Shown piece by piece: positions 56,690 through 64,000 of a stretch of DNA of 64,000 bases (its first letter is position 1; the number at the start of each line of letters is the position of its first letter). This stretch comes from an uncultured Opitutales bacterium (GTDB lineage Bacteria > Verrucomicrobiota > Verrucomicrobiia > Opitutales > Intestinicryptomonadaceae). Made by a program: the position numbers and the translations under genes. The stretch covers positions 41,666 through 105,665 of the forward strand of contig CALXNZ010000006.1 in the NCBI GenBank assembly GCA_944389885.1. Direction: 5' to 3'. Below the pieces are notes generated by a model that saw only the letters and a list, made by a program, of their open reading frames with translations, ran no database searches and was not told the DNA's origin.

Positions 56690-58516
56690 TTATTTTCTTT
56701 TTCTGGCGGCAACCGCAATAGATATAAAGCCAAAAAGCGCCGCAAATATCGAGGGTTCGGGAATATATGTCGCCGAAAGGTAATATCCCGTTCCTCCGTC
56801 CGACACCAATGTGAAGTCCACCCAGTCCCCGTTGAGCGACGATACCAATTTTAAGTCGTCACCGTCGACCCAAGTGTCAAAATGTATGGTGTTCAGTTTG
56901 AAGCCGTCTATTATTATCATGCCGTTTGTCGTGGCATTGAGAGTGCCGTTTGAAAGCGATGTCAGATTTAATTCGGTGACGGCGTCGTTTAGCGTTATTA
57001 TATATGAGTTATATTGCTTATCGGTAGAGAATGTAAAACTGTTAAAATCTTGATTGGCGTTTAATACTATAGACATGCTCCCATAATTGCCTTCGGTTGT
57101 TATTATTCTATTTTGAAATACTATTCCTTCCTGCCCTACTGTATCGCTCTTGGAAAACGGATTTGACGAGTCGAATACGATTTCCGTATATAGGGCGTCG
57201 TTCTTAATGATTCCCGAGGCCAATTTCAACGCGCCCTCGCCGGATTTTATAGTTACTGCCGCCCCTCCTATTTGAAAGATTGCGGAAGAATCGGTGGAAT
57301 TTAAATACGCATTCTCTCCCAAAAGCAGCGAGCTATTGTTTATATACAGCGAAGCCGCACTTATGCTGCCTGAAAGGTTTAATTTGCCGTCTATTGTGAC
57401 ATCGCAGCCGCAATATGTACGAAAATAAGTAGCGTTTACCTCTCCGCCTTTGTTGAGCACAAAGTTTGCCTTATTTGTGGTGTTGTGCGAGAATCCGGTA
57501 CTCATCACGATATTTGCCGCATTGAGGGTTCCGTTTACGGTCAGTGTTTCTCCGCCTGTTCCCAGCGTCACACTCTGGGCGACATTTAACGTTCCCCCGT
57601 TTGATACTGTGGCGTCGGATTCTCCGCCCGTCATATCCAAGGCTTGAATGTCGGCCTTTCCCGCTACGTTAAAAGAGGTGTTTTTATAGAGGTAAACATT
57701 TCCTGCGGTAAGCGTTCCGTCCTCGCCGACATTTGCGGTAATGGAACGCAGGGATCGCGCGCCGCTTGTGGCGTCGGTGTAAAGTGTGAGATTTTTTAAC
57801 TGGCCGTCTTCGCCTTTGATATTGGTCGTGCCGTTGAAATTGATTATGCCTGTTGAGTCGGAATATATTTTGGTTCCGGAAAGCGTGGTATTCTGTTTCA
57901 GGTTGAGAGTGTTGTTCGCGTCGAAAGTTATTGTTTTTGTGACGGTATCGGTTTCAACTTCGCCTTTTGTTCCGGCAGCCGTTATCAAGATTTCTCTTTG
58001 GTTTACGGGATCGTCTATATTTATAGTTCCGCCGGAAAAGACGATTTCGGAATTCGGGCTTTGTCCCGCCTTAAAAGATACGGTGTTTAAGGTTATGGCA
58101 TAGAAATAATCGGCGCTTGTAAGCGTCGAACCAAAACTTGCGGTTGAGGAATAGTCCACGTTTGTGCCGTCGAGATTTAGCGTGGCGTCGAATCCTCCGG
58201 GAACTGTTTGGTAAAGGTCAATCGTACAGATTCCCCCCACCGTGCAAGACATGCTTGGGTTTGAAAGTATGCGCCCTATAGTATAGTTGCCGTCAACGGC
58301 AATTCCCTTTTGTTGCCAGTAAAGGCTTAGGCCTATTTCGTTTGAATTTGGATAGCCTGTTTGTTGCCCATCTGACGTATACCATATCCCCTCCGACCAG
58401 TTAGTTGAAGTGGTCGCAACATTTGTAAGATACCACGCGGTGACATCCGCATGCAGTGTTGTAAAAAGTATGGAAAAAACTGCCGGCAAGACTTTTGCAA
58501 TCGATTGAGTTGTCAT
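56690..58516 (-). CDS. PEP-CTERM surface protein with autotransporter-like beta repeats
   Basis: A 608-residue exported protein: signal peptide (about 1-23), then autotransporter-like repeats (many LNL/VTL strands, for instance GTLNVAQSVTLGTGGETLTVNGTLNAANI around 300) and the C-terminal sorting signal YIPEPSIFAALFGFISIAVAARKRK. The N-terminal half contains a WYLTNVATTSTNWSEGIWY segment typical of such verrucomicrobial proteins. AAAGGAGAG upstream of the ATG at 58516 fixes the start. The two PEP-CTERM genes are 40 bases apart and probably cotranscribed. Confidence 0.85.
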   Translation of the reverse strand: MTTQSIAKVLPAVFSILFTTLHADVTAWYLTNVATTSTNWSEGIWYTSDGQQTGYPNSNEIGLSLYWQQKGIAVDGNYTIGRILSNPSMSCTVGGICTIDLYQTVPGGFDATLNLDGTNVDYSSTASFGSTLTSADYFYAITLNTVSFKAGQSPNSEIVFSGGTINIDDPVNQREILITAAGTKGEVETDTVTKTITFDANNTLNLKQNTTLSGTKIYSDSTGIINFNGTTNIKGEDGQLKNLTLYTDATSGARSLRSITANVGEDGTLTAGNVYLYKNTSFNVAGKADIQALDMTGGESDATVSNGGTLNVAQSVTLGTGGETLTVNGTLNAANIVMSTGFSHNTTNKANFVLNKGGEVNATYFRTYCGCDVTIDGKLNLSGSISAASLYINNSSLLLGENAYLNSTDSSAIFQIGGAAVTIKSGEGALKLASGIIKNDALYTEIVFDSSNPFSKSDTVGQEGIVFQNRIITTEGNYGSMSIVLNANQDFNSFTFSTDKQYNSYIITLNDAVTELNLTSLSNGTLNATTNGMIIIDGFKLNTIHFDTWVDGDDLKLVSSLNGDWVDFTLVSDGGTGYYLSATYIPEPSIFAALFGFISIAVAARKRK

Positions 58517-59284
58517 GTAGCACTCTCCTTTCAGGGGTATGGTTGGTATTCTTTTACTTATTTTCCAATACTAAACTTACAATGTCAATGGTTTAATTAA
58601 ACTATTTTTCTGATATATTTTTATTTATAACAGTATGTTTATGAACAAATTGACGAATATTTCAACCGTTTTACCCTCCCGGATTGGGAAAGATTTTCCA
58701 ACGTTTTGAAATGGATAGCTCCATTTTTTCTAATTTTGTTATTTGTTTATTATAAACCAATAACACTTTTTTAGAAAAATGTTTTATAAATTTAGCTTTC
58801 ATTAAATATAGATAATTTATAATATTAAAACGATAGTTGGGCGCTTTTTTTGCAAACGCACGATGGCATTATTTCCTTCAATTTTCTTGCGCACGTTTGC
58901 ATGGAAAAATTTAGTTTGAAAAGGGTAGGCCTCATTGTGAACCTTCTGATGTTCGTATTGCAATTAGTTGGATTTTCGATACTTGAGTCTGCTTGTTGCC
59001 GCGCGTTGTCCGTATTGAAGCGCGGCGCGAATTTAATAAATTTTGCAATGCCCAAATCGGGTAAATCTTGGAGAGTAAGCCTTTCGAATTTTTTAAGCGT
59101 GGGGAACCGTTTCGCTTTTTGGAATATGGCAGCTGCGGGATAACCTTGCTTGCGGTAGGTCTCGCATGGCAAATCCATTGTATGGAAAAGGCATAAAGTT
59201 TGGAGCTGCGGCAAAAATCCCCTTCCCGCCTTGGAATATTTTTATGGTTGATATGTTCTGCGGAAAATTGAAAATACTTTCTCT
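58517..59284. other. Gene-free interval between the PEP-CTERM pair and mnmG
   Basis: About 770 bases separating divergent genes. The first 300 bases are AT-rich (58540-58840); the second half is GC-richer. Overlapping open frames of 100-130 codons exist on both strands (58825-59214 minus, 58850-59143 plus), but neither has family features. It must contain promoters for both flanking genes. I find no good match to the DnaA box TTWTNCACA. Confidence 0.45.
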
Positions 59285-61252
<1,968 letters not shown>

Positions 61253-61815
61253 TTTTTTTGCTTCATTTTGGGAAAAGTGTCTTTTGCCGAAAAAAACGGC
61301 CTTTTACAACCCCTCGTGCGGGCGTTTTTATCCGTTTGGGCATACCTGCGTATGGGATTGGGGCTAAAATGTCAAAAACGGGCAAAATTTCGCCAAATTC
61401 GCCGTTTTGCGATTTTTGCCTTTTTAATGCCTCCGCGCCCATATGTCTTCCGCGAAGGAACTGGGCGTTTTGTTCCACGTGGAACATTTTTTAGGAGTTT
61501 TTATCGCGAGGTGTTTTGCCGCGCGAGCTCTTGGAATTTTGCGCTTTTGCCCGCCGACGGATTCGCAAACAAAAATTTCCCGCAAATAGAGTTGTCGTTA
61601 TGCGCGTTTTATGGGGGAAATGTGTGCGCGGCTATTTTGAATATTTTTTTACTGCGCCTATGCGGAGGAATTTTTGATAAAGCGGCGCGTTGAGGCCTGT
61701 AGCTCTCCCGCCGTGCGGTATTCCGGATTTCGCATATTGCCGCATTTGCGGCGCGCTCCGTCCCCGCAAGACGCCCGGCGCTTCCGAAAACTTTTTAAGA
61801 GCGGCCGCGGAAATG
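61253..61815. other. Gene-free interval after mnmG containing the second parS
   Basis: About 560 bases with no supported gene. Near the start is a small hairpin GCCG-A7-CGGC followed by CTTTT (61286-61305), a weak terminator for mnmG. Further on are several repeats of short GCC/GGC words around 61370-61420 and the parS at 61471. The open frame 61268-61693 has no family features. Confidence 0.5.
61471..61486. other. parS centromere-like site (intergenic)
   Basis: A second perfect TGTTCCACGTGGAACA palindrome, identical to the one at 60093 and 1,378 bases away. It lies outside any gene. Confidence 0.92.
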
Positions 61816-62781
61816 TCAGCGGCCCCTCCATACGAGCCGCTCGCCCCAAATCGGCGGTATCGCAAGGGTATTAGTGCATTCCATACAGCGTTTGATGCCG
61901 CTTGCCATACTCCATCTGTATTGATCCCAGCTGAGTTCGTAGAGATGGGATACGAGAGTCCATTTCGGGGAAATATTTCTTGTGACAGTTGGCAAATCCA
62001 TTTCTCCCTGCACGTGGGCGATTAACACGTCGATTGGGTTGGAAGGGTTTAGCTGTTCCGGCCTATGGGTATCTCCTATATGGAGTATTGTGCAATGGTT
62101 TGTCTTGGGCCCGCAGTCTATTTCAAAATTCAGAATATAATTCTTCTCTGCGGGAGGGTGGTCGCAGGGGCGGGCCTTTACCGATATTTCCCCAAAGGTA
62201 AAATCTCCGCCTTTCGGGGAAATCCACCGGTTCTCCGCGAAGTTGCTGACATAGGGCTTTGATAGCTCCGCCATGGCGGCTATGTGTTGCGCGGAGTAGT
62301 GGTCGAGGTGTTTGTGCGTGCTGAGGGCGAAGTCCAGCAGAGGGGCGAGCTTTTCGGCGTGGCGGTGGTGTATGTCTATGCCGAAGCACGCGGTGGGAGT
62401 TTTTATGACGTATCCCATGCCGTATAAATGCCAAAAATGAACTTCGCCGAACTTCGGAGTTGTCCGGGAGGCTTCGCGGATTATCTTAGACAATGCCTCG
62501 TTTGAGATTCTCAAAACTTCGTACCGGCTTTCCATTTCTTCTATTTCCGAAACGCTTTGGGAATTTATATACTTCTTGTATTTGGAATGGTGCAGGAAAT
62601 CGGCGGAAGCCTGTATCGGGAGGGCGAGCCATAAGCGTTCCTTGAGCGGCAATTCGGTGCCGTAGTCTCCGCCGCCCTTTGGATAAGTTTTCCGTTCGGG
62701 TTCGGCGCTTTGCGCGCGATTGGCCAATGTCAATGCGGCGCCTAACGCTCCCATCTTGTTTATGAATTCTCTTCTTTTCAT
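61816..62781 (-). CDS. MBL-fold metallo-hydrolase with export signal
   Basis: A 321-residue protein with a Tat-like leader (MKRREFINKMGALGAALTLANRAQSA) and a metallo-beta-lactamase core of the UlaG/NAPE-PLD-like kind: FWHLYGMGYVIKTPTACFGID, LSTHKHLDHYSAQH (metal-binding HxHxDH), RPCDHPP, CTILHIGDTH and a C-terminal WTLVSHLYELSW. The substrate is unknown; lactonase or phosphodiesterase activities occur in this branch. Confidence 0.82.
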   Translation of the reverse strand: MKRREFINKMGALGAALTLANRAQSAEPERKTYPKGGGDYGTELPLKERLWLALPIQASADFLHHSKYKKYINSQSVSEIEEMESRYEVLRISNEALSKIIREASRTTPKFGEVHFWHLYGMGYVIKTPTACFGIDIHHRHAEKLAPLLDFALSTHKHLDHYSAQHIAAMAELSKPYVSNFAENRWISPKGGDFTFGEISVKARPCDHPPAEKNYILNFEIDCGPKTNHCTILHIGDTHRPEQLNPSNPIDVLIAHVQGEMDLPTVTRNISPKWTLVSHLYELSWDQYRWSMASGIKRCMECTNTLAIPPIWGERLVWRGR

Positions 62782-62808
62782 GGCTCTCCGATTCTGTCCT
62801 TTGGAAAT

Positions 62809-63573
62809 TTAAATTCTGCGGGCTATCGCGAATGCGTTTACATTTTTATATCCCGCACCCTTTATTATTTTGGCGCATTCGGACAATGTCACCGATGTGG
62901 TTATTACGTCGTCAACGACTATGATTTTGCCGTCCTTCGGAATTTTGGAAATAGCGGATTTATCTGCGATGGCAAATGCCCCGCGCATATTCTCCGCCCG
63001 CTCATCACGGTCGAGAGTTGTTTGGGTCTTCGTCTTCCGAATGCGCTTTAACATAGGTTTTACCTTTATATTGCACTCGGGAAAAGTCTTTGCCAGCATT
63101 CGCGCGATAAGGTCGCTTTGATTGTACTTTCTCCTTATTATGCGCGAGCGGTGGAGCGGCACGGGAACTAATATAGCGTCTTGCAGGAATTCGCGTATGC
63201 CGCGGGACTTTTTTACGAGAATCGACATGTCCCTCATTATATAAGTGCCCGTGCGGTATTTTAGCTCTATTATCATTTCGCGCACCGCCCCGTCAAATGC
63301 GGCCACTGCAAAGCACCTGTTGAAATCAGGCGGAAATCTCATGCAGTTCGGGCATCCCACAATGTCGGGTTGGTTTGCGTCTCCGACCGGTTCCGCGCAT
63401 ATAAGGCAGCGCGCGCCGTTTAAAAGCTTTATGCTTCTGGCGCATTTCGGGCATATGTTTTCAAATTCCCCCTTCGGATTTATCTTGCCGCAAAGTATGC
63501 ATTTTCTCGGCAAAATAAAGTCGAGAATTTTGTCGTACAGGCGTCTAAAAGGGTTTTTCTTTGAAGGACTCAT
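62809..63573 (-). CDS. ComF-family amidophosphoribosyltransferase-like protein
   Basis: A 254-residue protein with the ComF plan: N-terminal zinc-binding Cys pairs (CILCGKINPKGEFENICPKC and CLICAEP...GCPNC), a middle part with RCFAVAAFDGAVREMIIELKYR and VPVPLHRSRIIRRKYNQSDLIARML, and the C-terminal PRPP loop VVDDVITTSVTLSECAKIIK. In competent bacteria ComF helps DNA uptake; in others (GntX) the role is unclear. It is the first gene of a minus-strand pair with the MBL-fold gene. Confidence 0.88.
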   Translation of the reverse strand: MSPSKKNPFRRLYDKILDFILPRKCILCGKINPKGEFENICPKCARSIKLLNGARCLICAEPVGDANQPDIVGCPNCMRFPPDFNRCFAVAAFDGAVREMIIELKYRTGTYIMRDMSILVKKSRGIREFLQDAILVPVPLHRSRIIRRKYNQSDLIARMLAKTFPECNIKVKPMLKRIRKTKTQTTLDRDERAENMRGAFAIADKSAISKIPKDGKIIVVDDVITTSVTLSECAKIIKGAGYKNVNAFAIARRI

Positions 63574-64000
63574 TTTGAGTTGATGTTATAAACTCCCCCT
63601 TTCTTTTCAAGTATAATGGAAAAGAGTTTTGAGTGCGGCAATCTAAAACAGGCCCGCCGGATTGCCATGTTTTATTGTAATTATATTATAATATTATTTA
63701 TTAGATTCGATTTTTATTTAGTTGCTGCGTTTTGTGCCGGCGGGGAAGGGCGGCGGAGCTGTTTTGATGGAATAATTTAATATTGTGGCGGGCAGTGGCA
63801 TGCGTGTGGTGGATATAGTGCATTTGAATGGGGATATATGCAATGGCTGTGGTATGTGCGTGGTGAAAATGGCGTTGGTTTAATAAATCCATAGTGAAGT
63901 CAGTAAGATTGGGGAATCGGGAATGCCTATATATAAAAAGAGTGAAAAAAAAGCTTGCAAATGTAGTTAGGAAGGTATGGAGTGGGGAGAAAATTAACCA
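63574..64000. other. Gene-free tail of the window with strand-biased composition
   Basis: No coding region is supported. The left part (63660-63720) is AT-rich; the part from about 63780 to 63900 is strongly G/T-rich on the plus strand (GTGGCGGGCAGTGG, GTGTGGTGG). A His-rich minus-strand open frame (63701-63892, 63 codons) is a by-product of this composition. Confidence 0.4.

Noticed and set aside
58825..59214. 129-codon minus-strand open frame in the mnmG upstream interval
   Set aside because: No signal, domain or ribosome binding site; it overlaps another random frame on the other strand.
61268..61693. 141-codon open frame after mnmG, tested as rsmG or parA
   Set aside because: It has neither the SAM motif of RsmG nor a ParA Walker box; the composition looks like non-coding sequence.
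63701..63892. His-rich 63-residue minus-strand peptide
   Set aside because: The composition follows from the G/T-rich strand bias; no ribosome binding site or homologous pattern.

Overview
The window looks like a stretch of a Verrucomicrobiota chromosome, probably an Opitutales-type, gut- or host-associated anaerobe. The evidence is indirect: a giant GreA with a long N-terminal extension of the kind known from Chlamydiae and Verrucomicrobia, two PEP-CTERM surface proteins ending in the PEPSIFAA type of sorting signal, many single secreted glycan-degrading enzymes, an electron-bifurcating type NuoEF/NuoG-Nfn/GltA cluster that fits fermentative life, and FabV as enoyl-ACP reductase. No phage, IS element, CRISPR array, tRNA or rRNA was recognised. 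Most of the window is ordinary core genome.

Layout. 1-5.4 kb: rplM-rpsI, a terminator, then the arginine operon argC-argJ-argB-argD-argF (argF cut by the window edge), all on the minus strand. 5.7-11.2 kb: a BASS-type transporter, a Prc/Tsp protease, a YqaA-type membrane protein, and pssA overlapped by a small RelE-fold gene. 11.4-21.7 kb: a secreted four-EF-hand protein, ribokinase, a large secreted DUF6259-like protein, manC, a thioredoxin-fold protein, a GH43 enzyme, ispA and fabV. 22-28.9 kb: a redox operon (NuoE-like, HydB/NuoF-like, a NuoG/NfnA fusion, NfnB/GltA-like) ending in surE. 28.9-29.4 kb: an AT-rich, gene-free stretch with clustered DnaA-box-like sequences. 29.4-39.4 kb: rsmB, giant greA, a GH127 enzyme, and two tandem paralogous membrane-anchored proteins with helical repeats and a possible degenerate protease-like core.

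39.6-44 kb: tatD, a GDPD-family phosphodiesterase, serS and ffh in one tight run. 44-49 kb: a sialidase-like lipoprotein, a Gfo/Idh/MocA oxidoreductase with a Tat-like leader, and a DUF5696-like secreted protein. 49-55.5 kb: the complete F-type ATP synthase operon atpBEFHAGDC, with an unusually short delta subunit. 55.6-58.5 kb: two PEP-CTERM proteins. 59.3-61.3 kb: mnmG, which carries a perfect parS palindrome inside a coding insertion; a second identical parS lies in the gene-poor stretch just after it. 61.8-63.6 kb: an MBL-fold hydrolase and a ComF-type phosphoribosyltransferase.

Taken together, the atp operon next to mnmG, two perfect parS sites 1.4 kb apart and a DnaA-box-like cluster with an AT-rich flank suggest that the window is close to the replication origin, although no parA, parB or dnaA is present. 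The most interesting items are the parS pair (one inside mnmG), the origin-like stretch at 29.2-29.4 kb, the Stn/Hyd-like bifurcating complex, and the tandem repeat/protease-like pair at 35.4-39.4 kb.
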